Shown piece after piece: positions 34,337 through 43,206 of a stretch of DNA of 64,000 nucleotides; the stretch's first letter is position 1, and each line of letters starts with the position of its first letter. Position numbers and translations under genes: made by a program. The DNA is from Streptomyces sp. NBC_00448. GTDB taxonomy: Bacteria > Actinomycetota > Actinomycetes > Streptomycetales > Streptomycetaceae. Under the pieces are notes generated by a model, which was given only the letters and a program-made list of their open reading frames with translations, made no database searches and was not told the origin of the DNA. The stretch spans positions 1,798,001-1,862,000 of the forward strand of contig NZ_CP107913.1 in assembly GCF_036014115.1 (NCBI RefSeq), written 5' to 3'.

Positions 34337-35362
34337 TCACAGGATGGCCAGCACGTCGAGCGTGAACACCAGCGTCGCGTTCTTCGGGATGCCGCTGCCC
34401 GAGGGCGGGTTGGCACCGTAGGCGAGCGAGCCCGGCGTCACCAGCAGCACCCGGCTGCCGGCCTTCTTGCCGACCAGGCCCTGCTGCCAGCCCTGGATGA
34501 GCTGGCTCAGCTCGAAGGCCGCCAGCTCGCCGCGGCTGTAGCTGGAGTCGAACTCCTTGCCGGTGCTCCACACCTTGCCCTGGTACTGCGCCAGCACCGC
34601 GTCGGTGGACTTGATCACCGGGCCGTCGCCTTCGAGGATGTACGCGGAGACGAGTTTGGTGGGGGCCTTGACGCCCTTCGGGATGGTCAGCGACGGGATC
34701 TTGCCGTCGGTGTTGGTGCCGGACTTCGGCAGGTCCGCGTTGGTCTGCGGCACCACCTTCCCGGTCGACGAGCTCTTCCCGTTGAAGCGGTTGAGCACGT
34801 CGATGACGAACACCAGCGTGTCGGTACCCTTGATGCCGGCCTGCGAGTTGCCGCTGCTGCCGTAGCCCAGCGACGGCGGGATCGCCATCTCCACCCGGCT
34901 CTTCACCTGCTGGCCGACCAGGCCCTGGTCCCAGCCCGGGATGAGCTTTCCCTGGCCGATCACGTTGGTGTACGGGCTCTTGCCGAAGGAGGTGTCGAAG
35001 ACCTTCGCGGTGTTCCAGATCTGGCCCAGGTAGTTGACCTGGACATAGTCGCCGCTGACGATCTTCGGCCCGTCGCCCTTGATCACCGTCTTGACGGCGA
35101 GCTTGGTGGAGGGGGTGCCGGTGCCCTTGGCGATGGTCGGCTTCTGGTCGAAGGCCGTGCCCGTGGTGATCGCCGGCACCGGGCCGGAGACGATCTCCGC
35201 CTTCGGGGTCGCGGAGGTGGTCGGCGACGTGGGCGGCGTCGTCGAGGTCGTCGTCGAGGGCGTCGAACTGGGCTTCGCCGACCCGCTCTTGCTGTCTTTG
35301 CCGCAGCCGGCGGCGGTGAGCATGAGCGCGGGGACTGCGAGCAGTGCTGAGCGTCGGCGCAC
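34337..35362 (-). CDS. Lipoprotein with two FKBP-type isomerase domains
   Basis: Surface-anchored folding factor of 341 aa. The start chosen is GTG at 35362 (VRRRSALLAVPALMLTAAGC), with AGGA upstream; ATG at 35422 would add 20 residues. The lipobox TAAGC predicts lipidation of Cys20. A Ser/Thr/Pro linker leads to FKBP domain 1 (KIVSGDYVQVNYLGQIW, LIPGWDQGLVG) and domain 2 (AQYQGKVWSTGKEFDSSY, LIQGWQQGLVG, AYGANPPSGSGIP). Several binding-pocket residues are kept in both. It probably assists folding of exported proteins. Confidence 0.93.
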   Translation of the reverse strand: MRRRSALLAVPALMLTAAGCGKDSKSGSAKPSSTPSTTTSTTPPTSPTTSATPKAEIVSGPVPAITTGTAFDQKPTIAKGTGTPSTKLAVKTVIKGDGPKIVSGDYVQVNYLGQIWNTAKVFDTSFGKSPYTNVIGQGKLIPGWDQGLVGQQVKSRVEMAIPPSLGYGSSGNSQAGIKGTDTLVFVIDVLNRFNGKSSSTGKVVPQTNADLPKSGTNTDGKIPSLTIPKGVKAPTKLVSAYILEGDGPVIKSTDAVLAQYQGKVWSTGKEFDSSYSRGELAAFELSQLIQGWQQGLVGKKAGSRVLLVTPGSLAYGANPPSGSGIPKNATLVFTLDVLAIL

Positions 35363-35462
35363 GGAGTTCCTCGTTACTGTCGTCGGGGTGGGGGGCGTGC
35401 TGGGGACTGACGGGTGGATCATGGGGGGAACACAAGTACAGCCCCATACCCTACGGCGTGCG

Positions 35463-35495
35463 ACAGGCCCCGTACGAGATACGCACGGGGCCTGT
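35463..35495 (-). terminator. Hairpin after pafA
   Basis: A perfect 11-bp stem (ACAGGCCCCGT with ACGGGGCCTGT) and an 11-nt loop lie 57 bases beyond the pafA stop on the minus strand. Confidence 0.82.
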
Positions 35496-35551
35496 GTGGA
35501 TGCTGTGGTGGATACGCCCGGTCACCTCACACCGGGTCACCTCCCGCCGGG

Positions 35552-36913
35552 TCACATCCCGGCGATCAGCTTCTCCACCCGGTCGTCCACCGACCGGAAC
35601 GGGTCCTTGCACAGCACGGTGCGCTGCGCCTGGTCGTTCAGCTTCAGGTGCACCCAGTCGACGGTGAAGTCGCGGCGCTGCTCCTGGGCGCGCCGGATGA
35701 AGTCACCGCGCAGCCGGGCCCGGGTGGTCTGCGGCGGCACCGACTTGGCCTCGAAGATCTTCAGGTCGCTGCAGATCCGCTTGGCCTGGCCCTTCCGCTC
35801 CAGCAGGTAGTACAACCCGCGGCGGCGGTGGATGTCGTGGTAGGCGAGGTCTATCTGCGCGACCCGCGGGTGGGACATGGTGATGTTGTCGCGGTTCCGG
35901 TAGCGCTCGATGAGCTGGTACTTCATCACCCAGTCGATCTCGGTGCCGATCTTCGACAGGTCGCCGCTGCCGATCGACTCCAGGGCGCGGCCCCACAGCT
36001 CCAGGACCTGGTCGATGACGCCGCTGCGGATGCCGCGGCGCTCGCAGAACTCGACGGCCTTGGAGTAGTACTCCTGCTGGATGTCGAGCGCGGACGCCTC
36101 CCGGCCGGAGGCGAGCCGGACCTTGCGGCGGCCGGTGATGTCGTGGCTGACCTCGCGGATGGCCCGGATCGGGTTCTCCAGTGTCAGGTCGCGCATCACG
36201 GTGCCGGCTTCGATCATCCGCAGCACCAGGTCGGTGGCGCCGACCTTGAGCAGCATCGTGGTCTCCGACATGTTGGAGTCCCCGACGATGACGTGCAGCC
36301 GGCGGTACCGCTCGGCGTCGGCGTGCGGCTCGTCACGGGTGTTGATGATCGGACGGGACCGGGTGGTCGCCGAGCTGACGCCCTCCCAGATGTGCTCGGC
36401 GCGCTGGCTCACGCAGAAGACCGCACCGCGCGGGGTCTGCAGCACCTTGCCCGCGCCGCACAGCAACTGACGGGTGACGAGGAACGGAATGAGGATGTCC
36501 GCCAGCCGGGAGAATTCGCCGTGCCGGGCGACCAGGTAATTCTCGTGGCAACCGTAGGAGTTGCCGGCCGAGTCGGTGTTGTTCTTGAACAGGTAGACAT
36601 CACCCGCGATGCCCTCCTCGTGCAGGCGCCGCTCGGCGTCCACCAGAAGGCCCTCAAGGATGCGTTCACCGGCTTTGTCGTGCGTGACGAGTTCGGTGAC
36701 GTTGTCACACTCGGGAGTGGCGTACTCCGGGTGCGAGCCGACGTCGAGATAGAGGCGGGCCCCATTGCGGAGGAAAACATTGCTGCTGCGGCCCCATGAC
36801 ACGACACGGCGGAAGAGGTACCGCGCCACCTCGTCAGGGGACAGACGCCGCTGTCCCCTGAACGTGCATGTGACGCCGTACTCGTTCTCCAGCCCGAAAA
36901 TGCGGCGGTCCAT
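35552..36913 (-). CDS. pafA: Pup--protein ligase PafA
   Basis: Enzyme of 453 aa that joins the C-terminal Glu of Pup to lysines of target proteins, using ATP. It begins [18 protein letters not shown], the usual start, with the glutamine-synthetase-like catalytic Glu in the ENEYG element. [19 protein letters not shown] and [30 protein letters not shown] are typical of PafA/Dop proteins. It is smaller than Dop, as expected. The MFS gene ends 9 bases upstream on the same strand, so the two may be co-transcribed. Confidence 0.98.
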   Translation of the reverse strand: MDRRIFGLENEYGVTCTFRGQRRLSPDEVARYLFRRVVSWGRSSNVFLRNGARLYLDVGSHPEYATPECDNVTELVTHDKAGERILEGLLVDAERRLHEEGIAGDVYLFKNNTDSAGNSYGCHENYLVARHGEFSRLADILIPFLVTRQLLCGAGKVLQTPRGAVFCVSQRAEHIWEGVSSATTRSRPIINTRDEPHADAERYRRLHVIVGDSNMSETTMLLKVGATDLVLRMIEAGTVMRDLTLENPIRAIREVSHDITGRRKVRLASGREASALDIQQEYYSKAVEFCERRGIRSGVIDQVLELWGRALESIGSGDLSKIGTEIDWVMKYQLIERYRNRDNITMSHPRVAQIDLAYHDIHRRRGLYYLLERKGQAKRICSDLKIFEAKSVPPQTTRARLRGDFIRRAQEQRRDFTVDWVHLKLNDQAQRTVLCKDPFRSVDDRVEKLIAGM

Positions 36914-36922
36914 GTCTGAACA

Positions 36923-38179
36923 TTACGCCTGATGCGACGTGCTGAAACGGGGATCGGGGCCACGGTTTGGATCTTTTTCCGCAACGCCCCGATCGGTTTC
37001 GACCTCCCGCACCGTCAGGATTCGCCCGGTCGAGAGCAGTACGCCCAGCGCCACGGCACCGCACACCGCGCAAACACCGAATCCCGCGGAGGTTCCGACG
37101 TGTTGCGCGACCACCCCGGCGACCGCCGTGCCGAGCGCCGCGCCGACCCCCATCGCGGTCACCACCCAGGAGAACGCCTCCGTCACCGTGCCCGGCGGGG
37201 CGTGTCGGTCGACCACCAGGAAGCCGCACGCGAGGGTCGGCGCCAGGAAGAGCCCGGCCAGCGATGCGAGCGGCAGCATCCAGCCCAGCGCGGGGACCAG
37301 CAGAAGCGGCGGGTAGCAGGCCGCCAGGCCCACCGCGAGCAGCCGCAGCCGCCGCTCGGGGGCGCCGGCGAACGAGCGCCCGCCGTAGACGAGCCCGCCG
37401 ACCAGCGCGCCGGCCCCGTTGGCGGCCAGCAGGTACGCCGCGGCGGAACCGCCGCCGTGGTCGTCCCCGTAGGCGACCGCGGCCAGCGAGAAGGCGCCCA
37501 GGGCGATGCCGACGAAGAAGCAGGAACCCAGCAGCGCCAGCAGCCCGGGTGAGCGCAGCGCGCCCAGCCAGTGCGGCTCGCGTGCCTGGGCGCGCCACTG
37601 CCGGGACGGCCCGGAGGTGACGACGATCAGGGTGCCCGCCACGCCGAGCAGCCCGGCGAGCACCAGCGCGGCGGCCTGCGAGGCGACCGCGACCGCAGCG
37701 GTGACCAGCAGCGGGCCGAGCGTGAACAGCACCTCCTGGGCCGCCGCGTCCAGCGCGTAGGCCCGCTGCACCTGCTCCTCGTGGTCCAGCACCATCGGCC
37801 ACAGCGCCCGCAGGCCGCCTTCCAGCGGCGGCGTGGCGACCCCGGCGAGCAGCACCGCGGCGATCGCCACCGGCAGCGGGCGCGGCCCGTTGACGGCCAG
37901 CAGCGCGAAGCCGGCCGCGGCCAGCAGCGCCGCCGACGCCATCACCCGCGGCTGCCCCCGGCGGTCCACCGCCCGTCCGAGCAGCGGCTGGCCGAGGGCC
38001 ACCGCGAGCCCGTAGAGCGCGGACAGGGCGCCGGCCAGGCCGTAGCCCGCGCCGTGCGCGCGCAGGAACAGCACGATCGCCAGCGCGGACATCCCGTTGG
38101 GCAGCCGTCCCAGCAGGGTCCCGCCGAGCAGCCGTACCGCGTGCCGGGCCCGCAGCAGGTCGGCGTAACCGCTCGCCAT
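36923..38179 (-). CDS. MFS transporter
   Basis: Major facilitator transporter of 418 aa; substrate unknown. The start is ATG at 38179, behind GGGGAGGGG. Twelve hydrophobic segments are visible, with the loop motif LGRAVDRRGQPRVMA between TM2 and TM3. The C-terminal tail is short and charged. It is divergent from the LacI-type gene, with a long inverted repeat between them, so it is probably repressed by that protein. It ends 9 bases before pafA, which could link its expression to the pupylation ligase. Confidence 0.88.
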   Translation of the reverse strand: MASGYADLLRARHAVRLLGGTLLGRLPNGMSALAIVLFLRAHGAGYGLAGALSALYGLAVALGQPLLGRAVDRRGQPRVMASAALLAAAGFALLAVNGPRPLPVAIAAVLLAGVATPPLEGGLRALWPMVLDHEEQVQRAYALDAAAQEVLFTLGPLLVTAAVAVASQAAALVLAGLLGVAGTLIVVTSGPSRQWRAQAREPHWLGALRSPGLLALLGSCFFVGIALGAFSLAAVAYGDDHGGGSAAAYLLAANGAGALVGGLVYGGRSFAGAPERRLRLLAVGLAACYPPLLLVPALGWMLPLASLAGLFLAPTLACGFLVVDRHAPPGTVTEAFSWVVTAMGVGAALGTAVAGVVAQHVGTSAGFGVCAVCGAVALGVLLSTGRILTVREVETDRGVAEKDPNRGPDPRFSTSHQA

Positions 38180-38201
38180 TGCCCCTCCCCAAGTCAAGTG
38201 T

Positions 38202-38227
38202 TACGTATAACGTCAGCGTCATACGTA
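38202..38227. promoter_or_regulatory. Long inverted repeat between MFS and LacI-type genes
   Basis: Arms TACGTATAACG (38202-38212) and CGTCATACGTA (38217-38227) pair at 10 of 11 positions around TCAG. The site is AT-richer than its surroundings. It starts 22 bases upstream of the MFS start and ends 2 bases before one possible LacI-type start. It is the likely operator of the LacI-type protein. Confidence 0.75.
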
Positions 38228-38229
38228 CC

Positions 38230-39300
38230 ATGACGGCAGCTCACGGGTCCAGGCCGTGGGACAGGTTCCGGAAGGTGGCGGGCGGTGTGGCCGGAAGCGA
38301 TCGACCCACCTCACGGGATGTGGCGCGGGTGGCCGGCGTGTCGCAGGCGACGGTGTCGCTGGTGCTCGGCGGGAAGTGGCGCGGGCGGGTCTCGGAGCGC
38401 ACCGCGCTGGCGGTGCGCGCGGCGGCCGGCGAGCTGGACTACCGGCCGAACCTGGCCGCGCGCAGCCTGCGGCTCGGCCGGACCAGGACCGCGCTGCTGG
38501 TGGTGCCCGCGCTCACCCACGAGTACTTCGCCCGGGTCTACGCGGGCGCGGCGCGGGTGGCCGACGCGCACGGCTTCGGGGTGGTGCTGTACCCGTCACC
38601 CGAGGGGGTCGGCCCGGCCCGCGACCCGTTCGGCTCCGCGCGCGCCGCGATCGACGGGGTGATCGCCTCCTCCATGGCGGCGGACGCGCTTGCCGGGATC
38701 GCCGACGGCGGGCTGCCGCTGGTGATGCTGGACAGCGGGCCCGGTACGGAGGGGGGACCGCCGACGGTGGATCTCGCCGTCGCGGACGGCATCCGCCAGG
38801 TGGTACGGCACCTGGTCGGCCTCGGCCACCGCCGGATCACCCATCTCGCCGCCGATGTGGACACCTGGACGTTCCGGGTCCGCGCGCAGACGGTCCGCGA
38901 GGAGCTGGGCGGAGTGGACGGCGCGCGCCTGGCGACCGAGCGGTGCGGGCTGGATGTCCGCTCCGCGCGTGAGGCCGCGGTGCGTGCGCTCACGGCTTCC
39001 GGCGACCGCCCCACCGCTCTCCTGTGCGACGGCGACGTTCTCGCCGCGGGCGCCTGCAAGGCCGCCCGCGGGCTCGGGTTGAGGGTGCCGGACGAGGTGT
39101 CCGTTTCCGGCTTCGACGATCTGGAGCTGGCGACCGCGCTCGACCCGGAGCTCACCTCGGTCCGGCTTCCCGCGGAGGATGTGGGTGCCCGCGGAATGTC
39201 GGCGTTGCTGGCGGCGCTCGACGGGGTACCCGTCGCCCCGGTCGAGCTCCCGGTCGAGCTTGTGGTCCGGGGTTCTACGGGGCTCCCGCCGGCGCCGTAG
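38230..39300 (+). CDS. LacI family transcriptional regulator
   Basis: Repressor of up to 356 aa. The helix-turn-helix at the N-terminus is SRDVARVAGVSQATVSLVLGG; the periplasmic-binding-like ligand domain follows, with ALLVVPALTHEYFARVYAG, RPTALLCDGDVLAAGACKAARGLGLRVPDEVSVSGFDDLE and TSVRLP. ATG 38230 is reported, but it sits directly behind the palindrome without a clear ribosome-binding site. GTG at 38275 or 38287 would place the HTH nearer the N-terminus, as is usual. The ligand is unknown; it probably regulates itself and the divergent MFS gene. Confidence 0.88.
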   Translation: MTAAHGSRPWDRFRKVAGGVAGSDRPTSRDVARVAGVSQATVSLVLGGKWRGRVSERTALAVRAAAGELDYRPNLAARSLRLGRTRTALLVVPALTHEYFARVYAGAARVADAHGFGVVLYPSPEGVGPARDPFGSARAAIDGVIASSMAADALAGIADGGLPLVMLDSGPGTEGGPPTVDLAVADGIRQVVRHLVGLGHRRITHLAADVDTWTFRVRAQTVREELGGVDGARLATERCGLDVRSAREAAVRALTASGDRPTALLCDGDVLAAGACKAARGLGLRVPDEVSVSGFDDLELATALDPELTSVRLPAEDVGARGMSALLAALDGVPVAPVELPVELVVRGSTGLPPAP

Positions 39301-39315
39301 GGGTTCGCCGCCGAA

Positions 39316-39360
39316 TGGGAGGTGCCCCCACGCGCCCCTGAGTCGGTGCGGCTCCTCCGC
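39316..39360 (-). repeat. Interspersed intergenic repeat, copy 2
   Basis: This is the inverted counterpart of 29333-29377 (40 of 45 bases). It lies just after the LacI-type stop. It is followed by further GC-rich sequence up to the prcA stop, including a small hairpin ACCACC-AGCA-GGTGGT at 39409-39424. Confidence 0.75.
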
Positions 39361-39466
39361 GAAGGGAGGGTCACCACCAAGGGGCGCGGGGAACCGCGCG
39401 CGCAACCCACCACCAGCAGGTGGTCCCTGAACCGACAGAACCCACCACCCCGGAGGGTCAGTCGCC

Positions 39467-40216
39467 CTACTCCTCGTCGTCGGAGGGCTCGTCCGTCTTC
39501 GTGGTGGACGCGCTTTCGGTGTCGAGCAGGCGGGACAGTTGGCGGCCCAGAATCCGCTTGAACTTCCGCTGCTGCGGCCGGGTCCGGTCCAGTACCGCGA
39601 CTTCGAGCTGCTCGGCGGTGAGTTGCCGGTCGCTGCTGCCGTTGGAGTCCCGCCCGAGCGACTCGACGGCCAGCGCCAGCGCCTCCGCGAGGGTCATCCC
39701 GTCGCGGTGCCGCTGGTCGAGGTAGCTGCCGATCTGGTCGGAGTTCCCGCCGACGGCGACCGCGCCGTGCTCGTCGACGATGGAACCGTCGTGCGGCAGG
39801 CGGTAGATCTGGTCGTCCTCGGGAGCGGCACCCACCTCCGCGACGATCAGCTCCACTTCGTACGGCTTCTCGCCGACGCTGGAGAAGATGGTGCCGAGGG
39901 TCTGCGCGTAGACGTTGGCGAGGCCTCGGGCGGTGACGTCGTTCCGGTCGTAGGTGTAGCCGCGCAGGTCGGCGTAGCGGACTCCGCCGATCCGGAGGTT
40001 CTCGAACTCGTTGTACTTGCCGACGGCGGCGAAGGCGATCCGGTCGTAGATCTCGCTGACCTTGTGCAGCGCCCGGGACGGGTTCTCGGCGACGAAGACG
40101 ATGCCGTCGGTGTACTGGAGGACCACGACACTGCGGCCGCGCGCGATGCCCTTGCGGGCGTACTCCGCGCGGTCCGCCATTGCCTGCTGGGGCGAAACGT
40201 AAAACGGCGTGGACAC
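39467..40216 (-). CDS. prcA: 20S proteasome alpha subunit
   Basis: Outer-ring subunit of 249 aa that gates the proteasome and docks ARC. The start is GTG at 40216. [34 protein letters not shown] is the usual opening, including the gating N-terminus; the alpha-type fold lacks a catalytic Thr. The C-terminus is acidic and Ser/Thr-rich. prcB lies 81 bases upstream, and the pair forms the 20S core. Confidence 0.98.
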   Translation of the reverse strand: MSTPFYVSPQQAMADRAEYARKGIARGRSVVVLQYTDGIVFVAENPSRALHKVSEIYDRIAFAAVGKYNEFENLRIGGVRYADLRGYTYDRNDVTARGLANVYAQTLGTIFSSVGEKPYEVELIVAEVGAAPEDDQIYRLPHDGSIVDEHGAVAVGGNSDQIGSYLDQRHRDGMTLAEALALAVESLGRDSNGSSDRQLTAEQLEVAVLDRTRPQQRKFKRILGRQLSRLLDTESASTTKTDEPSDDEE

Positions 40217-40297
40217 CGGCTCAACCGTGCCTTTCTGCTGTCGTCGGCGCTGCGTGGTGGGTCAAGGGGCGCGGGGGGCGCGGCGGGTGAACGGGCG

Positions 40298-41143
40298 TCA
40301 CAGCACCTCGGCCTGCGGGCCGTCGGGGTGTTCGAGCCGGCCGTCGAGCACCGAGCGGGCGATCGCGGCGACGTCGGACTCGTCGAGCCGGCGGAAGCCG
40401 TCCTCGGTGATGACGGTGACGATCGGGTAGATCCGCCGGGTCAGGTCGGGGCCGCCGGTGGCCGAGTCGTCGTCGGCCGCGTCGTACAGCGCCTGGATGA
40501 CGGCGGTGACGGTCTGCTGCTCGGTCAGGTCCTTGCGGTAGAGCTTCTTCAGGGCGCCGCGGGCGAAGACCGAACCGGAGCCGGTGGAGGCGAAGTTCGC
40601 CTCCTCGCTGCGGCCGCCGGTGACGTCGTAGGAGAAGATCCGGCCCTTGGCGCGGTCCGTGTCGTAGCCGGCGAAGAGCGGGACCACGGCGAGGCCCTGC
40701 AGGGCCATCGCGAGGTTGCCGCGGATCATGGTGGACAGCCGGTTGGCCTTGCCCTCCAGGGAGAGGGTGGCGCCCTCGATCTTCTCGTAGTGCTCCAGCT
40801 CCAGCTGGAAGAGCTTGACCATCTCGACCGCGAGGCCGGCGGTGCCGGCGATGCCGACCGCGGAGAACTCGTCGGCCGGGAAGACCTTCTCGATGTCCCG
40901 CTGGGCGATGACGTTGCCCATGGTGGCGCGGCGGTCACCGGCGAGCACGACGCCGGAGTCGAAGACGGCGGCCACGATGGTGGTGCCGTGCGGCAGTTCG
41001 ACCGCTCCCTTGACCGCGGGCAGCGTGCGGTTCCCCGGCAGCAGCTCGGGCGAGTGCTCGCCCAGGAAGTCGAGGAACGACGACGAGCCGGGCGTCAGGA
41101 AGGCAGCCGGCAGATGCCCGGGCTTACGAGTGTTGGCTTCCAC
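40298..41143 (-). CDS. prcB: 20S proteasome beta subunit
   Basis: Catalytic inner-ring subunit of 281 aa. A propeptide of 53 residues precedes the active Thr54 in [10 protein letters not shown]; self-cleavage at Gly53-Thr54 exposes it. The downstream Asp and Lys positions of N-terminal nucleophile hydrolases are kept ([14 protein letters not shown]). Pup lies 107 bases upstream, with a hairpin between. Confidence 0.98.
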   Translation of the reverse strand: MEANTRKPGHLPAAFLTPGSSSFLDFLGEHSPELLPGNRTLPAVKGAVELPHGTTIVAAVFDSGVVLAGDRRATMGNVIAQRDIEKVFPADEFSAVGIAGTAGLAVEMVKLFQLELEHYEKIEGATLSLEGKANRLSTMIRGNLAMALQGLAVVPLFAGYDTDRAKGRIFSYDVTGGRSEEANFASTGSGSVFARGALKKLYRKDLTEQQTVTAVIQALYDAADDDSATGGPDLTRRIYPIVTVITEDGFRRLDESDVAAIARSVLDGRLEHPDGPQAEVL

Positions 41144-41204
41144 GCGATTCCTTCCACACGATCATGGTGTTTGCTACGGACCCTACCCATGGGCCCGGCG
41201 TCCA

Positions 41205-41236
41205 TCCGCCCCGCGGTCCGAGGGACGCGGGGCGGA
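41205..41236 (-). terminator. Hairpin between pup and prcB
   Basis: A perfect 11-bp stem (TCCGCCCCGCG and complement) with a 10-nt loop lies in the 107-base gap after pup. It could lower read-through so that more Pup than proteasome core is made. Confidence 0.7.
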
Positions 41237-41250
41237 CGGACGGCGAGCGG

Positions 41251-41469
41251 CTACTCGCCGCCCTTCTGGACGAAGGAGCGCACGAAGTCCTCGGCGTTCT
41301 CCTCCAGGACGTCGTCGATCTCGTCGAGAACCGAGTCCACGTCGTCCGAAAGCTTCTCCTGGCGTTCCTTGAGGTCGTCGGCGGCCTTGGCGTCCTCCTG
41401 GACCTCCTCGACCTCGTCCGTGGAACGCGTAGCCCGCTGCTGTCCGCCGTCGGTGTCCTTGGTAGCCAT
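41251..41469 (-). CDS. pup: Prokaryotic ubiquitin-like protein Pup
   Basis: Small protein tag of 72 aa, start ATG at 41469, GAGGGAC upstream. The middle is charged and the C-terminal third forms the ARC-binding helix (LDEIDDVLEENAEDFVRSF). It ends QKGGE. With terminal Glu already encoded, Pup can be ligated by PafA directly and does not need deamidation by Dop. It lies between dop and prcBA. Confidence 0.98.
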   Translation of the reverse strand: MATKDTDGGQQRATRSTDEVEEVQEDAKAADDLKERQEKLSDDVDSVLDEIDDVLEENAEDFVRSFVQKGGE

Positions 41470-41601
41470 GTCCCTCACCCCGCTCGGTTGCGTGCGTACA
41501 AGATCAGACCCTACAAGGAGGGTCCGACTGCGGCCCTCGAATACGACAACGTCCGAGTGCTACGGACTTGATTCCCGGTTCTGGACCGTTTCAGCCGCGG
41601 A

Positions 41602-43113
41602 TCATCCCCCGGACAGGATGCGGACCAGCTCCTCGGCCGTACGACAGCGGTCGAGCAGCTCTTTCACGTGGTTGCGGGTGCCCCGCAGCGGTTCGAGGGT
41701 GGGGACGCGCTGCAGGGAGTCGTGGCCCGGCAGGTCGAAGATCACCGAGTCCCAGGACGCGGCGGCCACGTCGTCGGCGTACTGCTCCAGGCAGCGGCCT
41801 CGGAAGTAGGCCCTGGTGTCCTCCGGCGGCCGCTGTACGGCCCGCAGGACCTCCTCCTCGGTCAGCAGCCTCTTGATCCGTCCGCGGGCCGCCAGGCGGT
41901 TGTACAGGCCCTTGTCGGGACGCACGTCGGCGTACTGGAGGTCGACCAGGTGCAGGCGGGCGGCGTCCCAGTCCAGGTTGTCGCGGCGCCGGTAACCCTC
42001 CAGCAGCTCCAGCTTGGCCACCCAGTCCAGCTCGCCGGCCAGGCTCATCGGGTCGCTCTCCAGGCGGCCCAGGACGTCCTCCCAGCGGGCGAGCACGTCC
42101 CTGGTCTGCTCGTCGGCGTCGCTGCCGTAGCGCTCCTCGACGTACTTGCGGGCGAGGTCGAAGTACTCCATCTGAAGTTGTACAGCGGTCAACTTCCGGC
42201 CGTTGCGGAGCGTGACGAGCCGTTGCAGCCCGGGGTCGTGGGAGACCTCGTGCAGGGTCCGCACCGGCTGGTCCACCGCGAGGTCCACCTTGATGAACCC
42301 CTCCTCGATCATGGACAGCACCAGCGAGGTGGTGCCCAGCTTGAGGTAGGTGGAGATCTCCGACAGGTTGGCGTCGCCGATGATGACGTGCAGCCGGCGG
42401 TACTTCTCTGCGTCGGAGTGCGGCTCGTCGCGGGTGTTGATGATGGGGCGCTTGAGGGTGGTCTCCAGGCCGACCTCGACCTCGAAGTAGTCCGCGCGCT
42501 GGCTGAGCTGGAACCCGTCGTCGTGGCCGTCCTGGCCGATGCCGACCCGGCCCGCGCCGGTGACCACCTGCCGGGAGACGAAGAACGGCGTCAGGTGCCG
42601 GACGATGTCCGAGAACGGGGTCTCCCGGCGCATCAGGTAGTTCTCGTGGGTGCCGTAGGAGGCGCCCTTGTTGTCGGTGTTGTTCTTGTAGAGCAGGATC
42701 TGCTGGGCACCGGGCAGCTGCGCGGCGCGCACCGCCGCCTCGGCCATGATCCGCTCGCCGGCCTTGTCCCACAGCACCGCGTCGCGCGGATTGGTGATCT
42801 CCGGCGAGGAGTACTCCGGATGGGCGTGGTCGACGTAGAGCCGGGCACCGTTGGTGAGGATCACGTTGGCGAGGCCGATGTCCTCGTCGGTGAGCTGGGT
42901 GGAGTCAGCCGCCTCCCGGGCGAGGTCGAAGCCGCGGGCGTCCCGCAGCGGGTTCTCCTCCTCGAAGTCCCAGCGGGCGCGCCGCGCCCGGTGCATCGCC
43001 GCCGCGTAGGCGTTGACGATCTGGGACGAGGTGAGCATGGCATTGGCGTTGGGGTGGCCGGGGACGGAGATGCCGTACTCCGTCTCGATGCCCATTACTC
43101 GCCGTACGGTCAT
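41602..43113 (-). CDS. dop: Depupylase Dop
   Basis: Enzyme of 503 aa that removes Pup from substrates; in species with Pup ending in Gln it also deamidates Pup. It begins [19 protein letters not shown], with the catalytic region in GIETEYG and the Dop-loop region around [42 protein letters not shown] and [30 protein letters not shown] are shared with PafA. Because Pup here ends in Glu, its main task is depupylation. Confidence 0.98.
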   Translation of the reverse strand: MTVRRVMGIETEYGISVPGHPNANAMLTSSQIVNAYAAAMHRARRARWDFEEENPLRDARGFDLAREAADSTQLTDEDIGLANVILTNGARLYVDHAHPEYSSPEITNPRDAVLWDKAGERIMAEAAVRAAQLPGAQQILLYKNNTDNKGASYGTHENYLMRRETPFSDIVRHLTPFFVSRQVVTGAGRVGIGQDGHDDGFQLSQRADYFEVEVGLETTLKRPIINTRDEPHSDAEKYRRLHVIIGDANLSEISTYLKLGTTSLVLSMIEEGFIKVDLAVDQPVRTLHEVSHDPGLQRLVTLRNGRKLTAVQLQMEYFDLARKYVEERYGSDADEQTRDVLARWEDVLGRLESDPMSLAGELDWVAKLELLEGYRRRDNLDWDAARLHLVDLQYADVRPDKGLYNRLAARGRIKRLLTEEEVLRAVQRPPEDTRAYFRGRCLEQYADDVAAASWDSVIFDLPGHDSLQRVPTLEPLRGTRNHVKELLDRCRTAEELVRILSGG

Positions 43114-43158
43114 GCGGCCCTCCTTGCCCTGCTCCGGCCCATCCGAGCCGAAAACACA

Positions 43159-43196
43159 CCGGCTGCGGGTACCCGCTGGTCGGGACCCGCAGCCGG
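43159..43196 (-). terminator. Hairpin between arc and dop
   Basis: A perfect 12-bp stem (CCGGCTGCGGGT and complement) with a 14-nt loop that itself can pair further lies between the arc stop and the dop start. Confidence 0.8.
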
Positions 43197-43206
43197 AGGG
43201 TAGTGC

